Both the position numbers and the translations under genes were made by a program. The notes beneath the pieces are model-generated. The model was not told the DNA's origin. It saw only the letters and a program-made list of their open reading frames with translations, and did no database searches. From positions 186,001 to 250,000 of the forward strand of contig JHWS01000001.1 in NCBI GenBank assembly GCA_000687675.1: a DNA stretch of 64,000 bases, in the 5' to 3' direction. Position 1 is the first letter of the stretch, and each line of letters begins with the position of its first letter. Shown here one piece after another: positions 56,240 to 64,000 of the stretch. This DNA is from Lachnospiraceae bacterium NC2008 (GTDB taxonomy: Bacteria; Bacillota; Clostridia; Lachnospirales; Lachnospiraceae).

Positions 56240-57243
56240 TACTCTTCCCCCTTAAGATAGTCATTAAGAGCGTTTGCTAGTATTGTAGAGTATTCAATAG
56301 CACCTTCTGTATTAAGGTGGGCCTCATGGTTAAAGAAATCTTCTACAGGCAGGAAATAATCCTGAGGTGTAAGAAGAATATCCGCCTTCATATACTCTCT
56401 CATCTGTCTGTCATATTCTAGTAGCTCTTCATCAGTTGCATCAACTGAACCATCTATATTCATAGAATAAGCTATTACAAAGTTAATGTCATTATCTTTA
56501 CACCAAGTTGCCAGTTCATTAAGCTGGTCCATAGTTTCAAGATCCATATCTTCAAAGGTTAAGTGGTCGCTGGCACTAACATCTGTAGATATCTGAGTAC
56601 CCTCTCTAAGGGCAGTCATATTGCCCTTCTCATCAAATGAGTTTAGCGAATATACCTGTTCCTTATGGGTTATGGCATATCTAACTGCTTCAACTGGCTT
56701 GTTCCAAAGAAGTGCATACATCTTACGCCATATAAGCATATTCTTACTCTGCTCCACAGAGCCTTCTCTGCTTGACCAGTACCAGTTAAGAAGATCCTTA
56801 TCCCCTTCAAATGCTGCTGATAAAGTTATTAAACTTTCCCCTGACCAGTTACTCTTTCCAAGCATATAAACTATAGTATCCCCAGGCTTGGCATCCTTAT
56901 AAAGAATCTCTATCAGGATAGGAATACCTATTCCTGCCTCAATGCCTAAAATCTGGCACTTTTGTCCTGTAATCTGCTCAACTGTTGCAGTATCAATACC
57001 AAATGGAACATATGATGAACCGAATACTATGATTTCAGGCTCTCTATCTTCTTCTGCAAGAGCATGTTCCTGCAGCATAAGCGCCTTCTGGTAGGAATTA
57101 CCATAAGCATCTGGTCCAGCTTCAGACTTCCATAAGAACCAGAAAAAGAGGTGGTATGCAGCTGTTGCTGCGCATAATACCACTGCCATCTTTATTATAA
57201 AGACTATGAAATTTTGACTTTTCTTATTTTCGTTTTCAGCCAT
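56239..57243 (-). CDS. Membrane-anchored SGNH-like acyltransferase partner
   Basis: A 334-residue protein with one N-terminal membrane helix (about 13-38) and an outward SGNH-like domain. The nucleophile block is VFGSSYVPFG (Ser near 76-77). The last block reads NHEAHLNTEG near 305-314: His is kept, the usual Asp three before it is His. Such DltD/AlgX-like proteins work with MBOAT enzymes to put acyl groups on polymers. I used ATG at 57243, just past the MBOAT stop; TTG at 57267 is the alternative. Confidence 0.78.
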   Translation of the reverse strand: MAENENKKSQNFIVFIIKMAVVLCAATAAYHLFFWFLWKSEAGPDAYGNSYQKALMLQEHALAEEDREPEIIVFGSSYVPFGIDTATVEQITGQKCQILGIEAGIGIPILIEILYKDAKPGDTIVYMLGKSNWSGESLITLSAAFEGDKDLLNWYWSSREGSVEQSKNMLIWRKMYALLWNKPVEAVRYAITHKEQVYSLNSFDEKGNMTALREGTQISTDVSASDHLTFEDMDLETMDQLNELATWCKDNDINFVIAYSMNIDGSVDATDEELLEYDRQMREYMKADILLTPQDYFLPVEDFFNHEAHLNTEGAIEYSTILANALNDYLKGEE

Positions 57244-57247
57244 ATCT

Positions 57248-58678
57248 TTAGAATATTGAGTAGGCAAATGCTACCGCACTTCTGTCGCCTTTACATACAT
57301 ATATTAAAACCAGTCCAGCAACATAGATTCCGTATCGAAGTACTGGGTTAAGCTTATGAAGCTTCTGGCATACATCTATATTTCTATACTTCATAGCATC
57401 TACTATAAAGAGAATAATTAATGGAAATGATATTAAGAAAAGGTCATATGAGTGCCAGTACATGAATTCCAGGCAGGTCTTAAGACCAACTCCTAAGAAC
57501 ATATTTTTAAATATATTCACTGACACACTTACAGAAGTAGGTCTAAACCATAAGAAAGTAAGTGTTACAAGAAGGAAGGTTCTAACTATTCTAAGGAAGT
57601 CCATAAATTTAGACTTAAACACCTTTGGTGCTAAGCCATTAACCTTGTCATATACAGGCTTAATGAGTTCTGAGAATATAATAATAAGACCACATGTCCA
57701 GTCATAAAGAAGATAATTCCAGTTAAAACCATGCCATAAGCCGATTAATGTCCATACAAGAACAAGACCTATTACTGAAGGAAGTACATTCATACCATAC
57801 TTGTTCTTTTTCTTCTTCATGTATTTTCTTATTGAATTACAAAGCTTAGTTCTCTGAACTGGGAAAAATACATAGTTCTTAAACCAAAGTCCAAGAGACA
57901 TGTGCCACCTTCTCCAGAACTCCGCCATAGATTTTGCCATATAAGGCACATTGAAGTTCTCCTGAAGCTTTATGCCAAGAAGATTACTGCAGCCTGCTGA
58001 TATATCAACATAACCTGAGAAGTCACAGTAAAGCTGAATAGAATAGAGACAAAGAACAAAGAGGACTGTAAGTCCAAAGTAGCCATCCCCTGTTTCATAT
58101 ACATCATCTATGATATATGTGATTCTATCAGCAATAATAAGCTTCTTCATAAGACCAAAACAGATACGGTACATACCTCTAACACAGAGGTTATAGTCAA
58201 ATTTATGCTCTGCAAAAAGCTGACTACTAAGTTCATTATAATCTGAGAAAGGTCCCTGAATTACATGTGGGAAGAATGATACAAAGAGGGCATATTTAAA
58301 GATATTGCGCTGAGCCTTAACTGAGCCTCTGTGTACATCGATACAATATCCCAGTGTAATCATGGAATAGAATGAAAGTCCTACAGGTGCTATGGTTCTA
58401 CCAAGGCTGGTACGCATAACAACCAGTATGGATACAACAAATAAGACGGCAAGCCACATAATATATGACTTCTTTCCCGTCTTCTCGATAAGAATACCGA
58501 AGGTATAAGATAAGATTATAGTTCCTATCATAAAGAGGAATGACTTATAGCCTGTCTGGTAATAAAAATACCCATTACCAGCTAAAAGCACCATCCACCT
58601 AAACTTTGCCGGAACTATATAATATATTAAGAATAATATTGCCATAAAATAGGCAAATGTAACTGTTGTAAAAAGCAT
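57248..58678 (-). CDS. MBOAT-family O-acyltransferase (AlgI/DltB-like)
   Basis: A 476-residue multi-helix membrane enzyme. It carries SFYSMITLGYCIDV, the QGPFSDY motif (141-147), FWRRWHMSLGLW (254-265) and the catalytic histidine in LWHGFNW (His316). DltB relatives accept acyl groups from a carrier protein at the inner face and pass them out to the polymer; AlgI acetylates alginate. The adjacent carrier protein favours a Dlt-like mechanism. Start overlaps the GT2 stop. Confidence 0.92.
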   Translation of the reverse strand: MLFTTVTFAYFMAILFLIYYIVPAKFRWMVLLAGNGYFYYQTGYKSFLFMIGTIILSYTFGILIEKTGKKSYIMWLAVLFVVSILVVMRTSLGRTIAPVGLSFYSMITLGYCIDVHRGSVKAQRNIFKYALFVSFFPHVIQGPFSDYNELSSQLFAEHKFDYNLCVRGMYRICFGLMKKLIIADRITYIIDDVYETGDGYFGLTVLFVLCLYSIQLYCDFSGYVDISAGCSNLLGIKLQENFNVPYMAKSMAEFWRRWHMSLGLWFKNYVFFPVQRTKLCNSIRKYMKKKKNKYGMNVLPSVIGLVLVWTLIGLWHGFNWNYLLYDWTCGLIIIFSELIKPVYDKVNGLAPKVFKSKFMDFLRIVRTFLLVTLTFLWFRPTSVSVSVNIFKNMFLGVGLKTCLEFMYWHSYDLFLISFPLIILFIVDAMKYRNIDVCQKLHKLNPVLRYGIYVAGLVLIYVCKGDRSAVAFAYSIF

Positions 58679-59592
58679 TATTTCTTATCCCTTATTATGT
58701 ACTGAGGGCGCTGCTTAATCTCATCATATATTTTGGCAATATATACGCCAATAATTCCCACAGATAGCAATATACAAGCTGTAGCTATAACAAATAAAAC
58801 AATAAGTGTAGGATATCCTGCTACAGTATTGCCGTTAAAGTAGTCTACAATAGCATCTATCGCAAGGCCTATTCCAAGTAAGAAGAATAAAACTCCGATA
58901 GTAATAATCCAGTAAAGTGGTGCAAATGTAAAAGATGTAAGGTTGTTTAAAGCATATTTTACCAGTGATTTAAATGACCACTTAGTAGAACCTGCAGCCC
59001 TGTCCTGAACCTCATAGCTTACAGTATTAGTATTAAAGCCTGTCCAGAAAGAAAGAGCTCTAAAGAAGGTATTTCTCTCCTTAAGCTGTGAAAGTACATC
59101 TATTACCTTTCTATCAAGGAACTTAAAGTCTGATGAGTTATTCATATCAATTCCCATCATACCGCTAATCATCTTGTAGAATGATCCTGCAAACATCTTG
59201 TGGAAGATACCCTCTCTTCCGCGGTTTGACTTGATTCCTTCTATTACTTCATAGCCCTGTTTCCAAAGCTCGTACATATCATATATAACTCTTGGCGGAT
59301 GCTGAAGATCTGCATCTATAACAACTGCAGCGTCACCGTTACAGTTTCTAAGCCCAGCAAATATAGCAGCTTCCTTGCCAAAATTTCTCGAAAATGAAAC
59401 ATAATGAACGTCATTATGCTCTGCTTTAAGTCTCTTAAGAATCTCATAAGTCTTGTCTTTTGAACCATCATCAACAAAGACAAATTCCTTATCTGCCTCA
59501 AGATCAGCCAGTGTTTCACTAGCTACTTTATAAAATTCATCTAATACTGCTTCCTCGTTGTAGCAAGGAACGATAATAGATATAAGACTCAT
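58678..59592 (-). CDS. GtrB/DPM-like polyprenyl-phosphate glycosyltransferase
   Basis: A 304-residue GT2 enzyme. It begins LISIIVPCYNEEAVL, then VFVDDGSKDKT, DADLQHPP (near 93-100) and EVQDRAAGSTKWS, with two C-terminal helices (about 228-253 and 265-290) pointing outward. It makes a polyprenyl-phosphate sugar for a GT-C enzyme. Its upstream neighbour may be that enzyme; a GtrA flippase is not visible in the window. Confidence 0.88.
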   Translation of the reverse strand: MSLISIIVPCYNEEAVLDEFYKVASETLADLEADKEFVFVDDGSKDKTYEILKRLKAEHNDVHYVSFSRNFGKEAAIFAGLRNCNGDAAVVIDADLQHPPRVIYDMYELWKQGYEVIEGIKSNRGREGIFHKMFAGSFYKMISGMMGIDMNNSSDFKFLDRKVIDVLSQLKERNTFFRALSFWTGFNTNTVSYEVQDRAAGSTKWSFKSLVKYALNNLTSFTFAPLYWIITIGVLFFLLGIGLAIDAIVDYFNGNTVAGYPTLIVLFVIATACILLSVGIIGVYIAKIYDEIKQRPQYIIRDKK

Positions 59593-59609
59593 TCTTTTAT
59601 TATTATCCT

Positions 59610-61040
59610 CTACCCTTTACGTATCTGAAGTCCTACTGTAAGGACAATATTTACCAAAATACCAACTACTAAAATACCATAAACAAGACCCTTAGTCCAC
59701 TTATTAGACTTAGTGGAAACCGCCGTCTCTGAAGATGCTGTGGCAGGCATCGGTCCACTTGTTATGTCACCTTCAAGAACTATAACAATAATAGTGTAAA
59801 TAAAGGCGAAATAGATGTATATAAGTGTTCTATGCCATGAAACGAACATAGTAGGTGACAAAAGCAGGGCCATACGAACTGCAAAGCCAGCTCCAAGGCT
59901 TACTATACATGACCATGTCTTATTAATATCTTTAATAATCCAGGCTATTGATGCCACTGCTGCTGCAACATATACATAAAGGCTGATAAACTCAGCGTAC
60001 TGAAGAAATATATCGAAGCTTTCCTTAGGGTATATAGTTGGAGTAGTGAAATCATAATATATCTGTATGCCCTGTCCTGAGTTATACTTCTCAAGAACAT
60101 TCATGGCATATTTATAAAGATAGGCAAGTGTATATATAGCAGTTATAACTATTGGAAGTAGTGCTATCAGGTTCTTATACCACCTGTTTGACCTCTTTAC
60201 TCCGTACACTGCAATAACGATGCCAAATAGAATAAAGATAATATCTGGTATTGCAACAAAATGCTCAAAAACAAATACGCTACAGAGTCTTAACTTCTCA
60301 AAGAATGTTAAATTTGGAAATTCTGGCATCCAGTTAAGGGCTTCCATAGCTGTTCTTTCACCATTACCTGGTGCTGTTAAGGCAAATATCATACCTCCGA
60401 TTTGAGATAAAAGTCCTAATATCTCATATATCCAAGGTTTGCCCGCCTTAATTCTAAGAATCAATACAAATACAAAGATAATTGCAAGCGCTGCAGCTGA
60501 CATCTCTGTATTAGCTGTAAAGACAAGAGCCAGACCAGCTAATATATACTGCCAGAACTTTACCTCCTGCCCTCTGTATCTACGCACTGCGATAGATAAG
60601 GCATAAACCATAGTAGCAAGCGGCCATAGATAGTTAAGACTGGTACAAATCCAACCAGCTGAGCCAACATGCATAAATGGGTAAGCAGCTATAGCCATAA
60701 ATACCATAGTGTTATATCTGCTATATTTATCATTAACAAGAATCACTGACAGGCTGTGGTAAGTAAGAAGAACTATTAATGTATCAAGAACCTGCCAGAA
60801 GATGAAAGGCTTACCTAAGAGGAAAAAGAGCAGATACTCTGATATTACTCTAGATGAGTCAGTTTTATATCTGTCAATAATTATGTCAAGAAGACTAGAA
60901 AAACCCTTCTTATATTCTAAAAAATACTGCTCATCATTAGTAAAACCTACAAAGGTCATATGAAGAGCAAAGAAAAATGCTGCCGTAACAAACAGCATAA
61001 TCATATAGTAATTCTTTTTACTATCATTAGTCTGTGTCAT
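59610..61040 (-). CDS. Polytopic membrane protein, putative GT-C (DUF6056-like)
   Basis: A 476-residue protein with about 11-12 helices. An acidic motif FTNDEQYF lies after the first helix (about 33-40), as in membrane glycosyltransferases that use polyprenyl-phosphate sugars. Similar proteins are annotated DUF6056 or GtrII-like. A role as polymerase cannot be excluded, since no Wzy is seen. It sits 17 bases before the GtrB-like gene, supporting a donor-acceptor pair. Family call is moderate. Confidence 0.65.
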   Translation of the reverse strand: MTQTNDSKKNYYMIMLFVTAAFFFALHMTFVGFTNDEQYFLEYKKGFSSLLDIIIDRYKTDSSRVISEYLLFFLLGKPFIFWQVLDTLIVLLTYHSLSVILVNDKYSRYNTMVFMAIAAYPFMHVGSAGWICTSLNYLWPLATMVYALSIAVRRYRGQEVKFWQYILAGLALVFTANTEMSAAALAIIFVFVLILRIKAGKPWIYEILGLLSQIGGMIFALTAPGNGERTAMEALNWMPEFPNLTFFEKLRLCSVFVFEHFVAIPDIIFILFGIVIAVYGVKRSNRWYKNLIALLPIVITAIYTLAYLYKYAMNVLEKYNSGQGIQIYYDFTTPTIYPKESFDIFLQYAEFISLYVYVAAAVASIAWIIKDINKTWSCIVSLGAGFAVRMALLLSPTMFVSWHRTLIYIYFAFIYTIIVIVLEGDITSGPMPATASSETAVSTKSNKWTKGLVYGILVVGILVNIVLTVGLQIRKG

Positions 61041-61055
61041 TATCTATATCCAATC

Positions 61056-61955
61056 TTATAAAAGTACCCAGTTTTCTCTTGCAAGAGCCAAGTCTTCGTC
61101 AGCCTTATACTTCTTAGGAGCTATAACAATCGTACTATCCTTTTCTCCAAGGAGAGCGCCAAAATAACTAAATGAGCTATTTGCAATAATCATATGTCTA
61201 CATCTTGATATTAAATACATATCCTGAAAACTGTCTTTACCACAATTGTGCACAGGCACAAAATCTCCAAGGAAATCAAAATTAGCCTTTATGTAGTCCA
61301 TATCATCAGAGAAAACAAAGAATACAGGGTTCTCTACCCTCTCTCTAATATAGTTAACAGCCTGTCTGTAATAATCAGGAGTGACTATATCGAATACATT
61401 GCCAACATAATCTCCTCTTCTTACATGAATAGCCACACTGTTTGTTTCTTCTATCTTTGGAAGCATATCTTTAGTATGCTGGCTATAGTTTGGTTTAAAG
61501 GTTAAGTCCTTCTTAATCTGATCCTCATAGTATTTTATGTAGGCATCAGAACAGAATACTCCTTCGATGTAATAATCTTTGTTAGTATCTAACTTATCGA
61601 ATGCATCATTATGGATATACTGGCTTGGGCCAAAATCCATAATATATTCCCCAGTTGGCTTTAGATGCTTGTTCTTATACTTTGCATACTTTCTTGATAA
61701 GTATCTAAGCCCAGCGAAACGGTGGTATCTTGGATAGTACTCATGTATCTTAGCAAGTGTCTTGTAATCTATAGCCGGAATATCTATATCAAACACCTTC
61801 TTAAGTTCATATCCCTGGTGTTCGCTATAGTTTCTATCAAACCATGTCATATCTCCGATAACATTATCAGTCCCATATTTATTTGTCATATAGCGGTAGA
61901 ATGCATATTCAAACATCTGATTTCCAAGACCGCCATGGAATCTAACAATAATCAT
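61056..61955 (-). CDS. GT11 alpha-1,2-fucosyltransferase-like enzyme
   Basis: A 299-residue cytosolic GT-B. It begins IIVRFHGGLGNQMFEYAFYR and has HVRRGDYVGN (about 177-186), the HxRRxDY motif of GT11 that binds GDP-fucose. VFSDDMDYIKANF and IANSSFSYFGALLG follow. It predicts a fucose branch, although only GDP-rhamnose synthesis is visible here, so the true donor may be another GDP-sugar. Its start overlaps the next gene's stop. Confidence 0.88.
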   Translation of the reverse strand: MIIVRFHGGLGNQMFEYAFYRYMTNKYGTDNVIGDMTWFDRNYSEHQGYELKKVFDIDIPAIDYKTLAKIHEYYPRYHRFAGLRYLSRKYAKYKNKHLKPTGEYIMDFGPSQYIHNDAFDKLDTNKDYYIEGVFCSDAYIKYYEDQIKKDLTFKPNYSQHTKDMLPKIEETNSVAIHVRRGDYVGNVFDIVTPDYYRQAVNYIRERVENPVFFVFSDDMDYIKANFDFLGDFVPVHNCGKDSFQDMYLISRCRHMIIANSSFSYFGALLGEKDSTIVIAPKKYKADEDLALARENWVLL

Positions 61956-63136
61956 CTGGATAATTCCCTGTATATATTTATAATCTGCTCAGCATTACTT
62001 TCTTCGCTAAAGCAGTTCTTAGCTCTTTCTAGTCCCTTTTTACCCATATGAAGTCCAAGTTTCTTATCATTCATCAAAGTCTTCATGTGGCCTGCCAGTT
62101 CTTCTGTATTGTCGTATAAGAGACCTGTTTCTCTATCTAAAACTATTTCCGGAGTAGCTCCGCTTCTCTTTCCAAGAACCGGTAGTCCCTTAAGCATATA
62201 TTCAACAGTAACCAAGCCAAAGCCCTCGTAGTCTGAACCTATGATGCCGCAGTTAGCTTTTGAAAGATATTTATCTACCTCAGATACATAACCGGTAAGT
62301 ATAACATTATCTTTAAGCATATAGCTTTCTATAAGGTTAATAAGCTTATTTTTATAGTCGTCCTTGCCATCACCTATGATGTAGACCTTGTAGTTTTCTA
62401 TTCCCTGGTCTTTAAGTATCTTGCAGGACTCAATAATCTGATGCTGATTCTTTTTCTCAAACAGGTAGCCTACATAGGCAAAAACGTAATCATTTGCTGC
62501 TTCGTCAGCCAATTTAGAATCTGAATCCTGTTCTTTTTCTGTTTCTAGCTGATTAAGCCCCTCTTCTTTAGCATCTACCCCGTCATATACCCTAACCACA
62601 TGTGCCTTAGGGTATCTATTTCTGTAATTTTCAGCAAGAGCATCTGATATGGCTATAAGACAGTCTGCCTCTGAATATAACTGGGCCACCTGCCCCTTTC
62701 CAAAGAAGTATTTCATTGAAAAATGTTCCTTAGAAAACTCCCTAATATGCCATACGTGTTTGCAGCCTATTTTTCTTGCCAGAAAAGCTCCAGTTCCAAC
62801 CACACTGGAATTAGAATGAATAAGGTCTATATCCAAATCTCCAGTTTCCTGAAGTTTTTTGTATATCTCATTAACTTCTGCTAAGAAAGACTTTTTTCTA
62901 ATGTGCTTCTTAACCATAAAACGGGCAAACCCAGCATACATAGCTTGCCACTGAGTTACATTGTTAATAATAACTTTTACACCCATTTTCTCTAAAGCAG
63001 AGGAAAACTGACCTTCTGCCGGGATAACAACTATAGGAGTATAATCCTTCTGGTCTACCAGCTTACTAATAAGCTTATACATAGCCTTGTTAGCACCATA
63101 TAGATTGTCATAATGGGTGATAAAAAGTATCTTCAT
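61952..63136 (-). CDS. GT4-type glycosyltransferase
   Basis: A 394-residue GT-B enzyme. It begins MKILFITHYDNLYGANKAM; the donor domain has FAYVGYLFEKKNQHQI, IGDGKDDYKNKL, VSEVDKYLSKANC and GSDYEGFGLVTVEYMLKGLP with the E-x7-E type acidic pair. An acidic insert near residue 200 (ETEKEQDSDSK) is unusual. It is four bases downstream of the ABC exporter gene, suggesting a shared transcript. Confidence 0.86.
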   Translation of the reverse strand: MKILFITHYDNLYGANKAMYKLISKLVDQKDYTPIVVIPAEGQFSSALEKMGVKVIINNVTQWQAMYAGFARFMVKKHIRKKSFLAEVNEIYKKLQETGDLDIDLIHSNSSVVGTGAFLARKIGCKHVWHIREFSKEHFSMKYFFGKGQVAQLYSEADCLIAISDALAENYRNRYPKAHVVRVYDGVDAKEEGLNQLETEKEQDSDSKLADEAANDYVFAYVGYLFEKKNQHQIIESCKILKDQGIENYKVYIIGDGKDDYKNKLINLIESYMLKDNVILTGYVSEVDKYLSKANCGIIGSDYEGFGLVTVEYMLKGLPVLGKRSGATPEIVLDRETGLLYDNTEELAGHMKTLMNDKKLGLHMGKKGLERAKNCFSEESNAEQIINIYRELSR

Positions 63137-63141
63137 TAAGC

Positions 63142-64000
63142 CTACTTAATAACCTCGCTCTTATCTCGAAGAACTGCCTTACCTTCATTAATCTCAAAGA
63201 TAGCATCGCAGTTTCTGATAGTTGTTAATCTGTGGGCAACTATAATCATAGTCTTTGAACCATGGAGGGAATCAATAGCCTCCATAACAGCTGTTTCTGT
63301 CTCTGTATCAAGAGCTGATGTAGCTTCATCAAGAACAAGAATCTGTGGATTTTCATAAAGAGCTCTGGCTATAGCAATACGCTGTCTCTGTCCACCCGAA
63401 AGTCTTACACCTCTTTCACCAACCATAGTGTCCAGACCTTCTGGAAGTTCTCTGATAAATTCAGCAAGCTGAGCCTCTTCAAGGGCCTTCCAAACTCTGT
63501 CTTCATCGATTTTATCCTGATATATACCAAATGCTACGTTATTTCTAATTGTGTCATCTGTAAGATATACAGCCTGTGGCACATATCCTATAATCTTTGA
63601 CCATCCTGGAAGATTCTCATATACATCCTGGCCATCAAGCATAACATGACCTTCCTGTGGTTTAAGAAGTCCAAGAATAACATCTGCAAGTGTTGTTTTA
63701 CCTGCACCAGATGGTCCAATAAGAGCAACTGACTGGCCCTTCTTAACTGACATGGCAAGCTGACGGAGAACTGGCTCCTGGCCCTGTGGATACTTCCATG
63801 TAATATTATCAATCTTAAGCTCATTATCGAATGTCATAGGAACAATCTGATCTTCAGGAATAAGCTTAACCCTGTATGTATCGTCATTTTCAATATCCTT
63901 AAGCATCTCGTACATAGAATCAAGTCTAGGTCTGTTATACATAATTGCATTAAGGTTAGTTGTAAGTCTTGAAACTGATGGGAATAATCTAAATGCAGCA
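63142..64000 (-). CDS. ABC exporter, ATP-binding part (5' end outside window)
   Basis: The frame stays open to the window edge, continuing past the internal Met at 63942 into AAFRLFPSVSRL, the usual link from the membrane domain of a fused exporter. The nucleotide-binding part has Walker A GPSGAGKTT, a Q-loop in VPQ, signature LSGGQRQ, Walker B ILVLDEAT and the switch His in VAHRLTT. Half-transporters like PglK or MsbA flip lipid-linked glycans. In a locus without Wzx this is a good flippase candidate (inference). Confidence 0.88.
   Translation of the reverse strand, partial: AAFRLFPSVSRLTTNLNAIMYNRPRLDSMYEMLKDIENDDTYRVKLIPEDQIVPMTFDNELKIDNITWKYPQGQEPVLRQLAMSVKKGQSVALIGPSGAGKTTLADVILGLLKPQEGHVMLDGQDVYENLPGWSKIIGYVPQAVYLTDDTIRNNVAFGIYQDKIDEDRVWKALEEAQLAEFIRELPEGLDTMVGERGVRLSGGQRQRIAIARALYENPQILVLDEATSALDTETETAVMEAIDSLHGSKTMIIVAHRLTTIRNCDAIFEINEGKAVLRDKSEVIK

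Overview
The window is AT-rich DNA. Its gene content points to a clostridial anaerobe of the Lachnospiraceae, Butyrivibrio/Pseudobutyrivibrio-like. This placement is inferred from family resemblance: YARHG lipoproteins, a VTC/DUF4956 pair, LCP-type wall enzymes, a meso-DAP-type MurE motif, and strong Shine-Dalgarno sites with sigma-A promoters. Nearly all genes lie on the minus strand.

Layout. (1) 1-3.9 kb: the start of a DUF2520 Rossmann protein, a HAD phosphatase, an SLC13/ArsB-type permease and an EamA exporter. (2) 3.9-9.4 kb: surface-protein paralogs, namely two zinc-ribbon membrane proteins, a frame-broken relative and two tandem YARHG lipoproteins. (3) 9.5-14.2 kb: a five-gene operon with a VTC-fold polyphosphate polymerase-like enzyme, a DUF4956 membrane protein, a repeat-rich lipoprotein and a two-component system. 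A complete tRNA-Leu(UAG) unit follows. (4) 14.5-21.3 kb: a small hypothetical, a MATE exporter, a diguanylate cyclase, a predicted plus-strand small RNA, a 616-residue surface protein and 1.4 kb of extremely AT-rich DNA without genes. (5) 21.3-25.3 kb: a ClpX-like unfoldase lacking the RKH loop, HtrA, and a glycosyltransferase. (6) 25.3-43 kb: an LCP ligase, a first polyprenyl-phosphate sugar transferase, glycosyltransferases, phosphoglucomutase, FolP, a LysR regulator, two EAL proteins, a conserved 88-residue protein, and a gmd-rmd-araC-murE operon. (7) 43-64 kb: a continuous polysaccharide locus. It carries ten glycosyltransferases, a VanZ-WecG/TagA fusion, UDP-xylose synthase, a second polyprenyl-phosphate sugar transferase, a multi-membrane-span protein, an ABC exporter cut by the window edge, and an acyl-modification module.

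How it fits together. The right half makes, modifies and anchors a complex surface polysaccharide. Predicted precursors are GDP-D-rhamnose (Gmd, Rmd) and UDP-xylose (UXS); a GT11 enzyme suggests fucose; two initiating transferases start lipid-linked synthesis; the LCP protein could attach the product to the wall. No Wzx or Wzy is visible, so the ABC exporter may be the flippase.

The most interesting block is FkbH, ACP, MaoC, SDR, SGNH and MBOAT (53.0-58.7 kb). It resembles the Dlt teichoic-acid alanylation system in logic, but with an FkbH enzyme in place of an adenylating ligase. It may place a three-carbon acyl group such as glyceryl on the polysaccharide.
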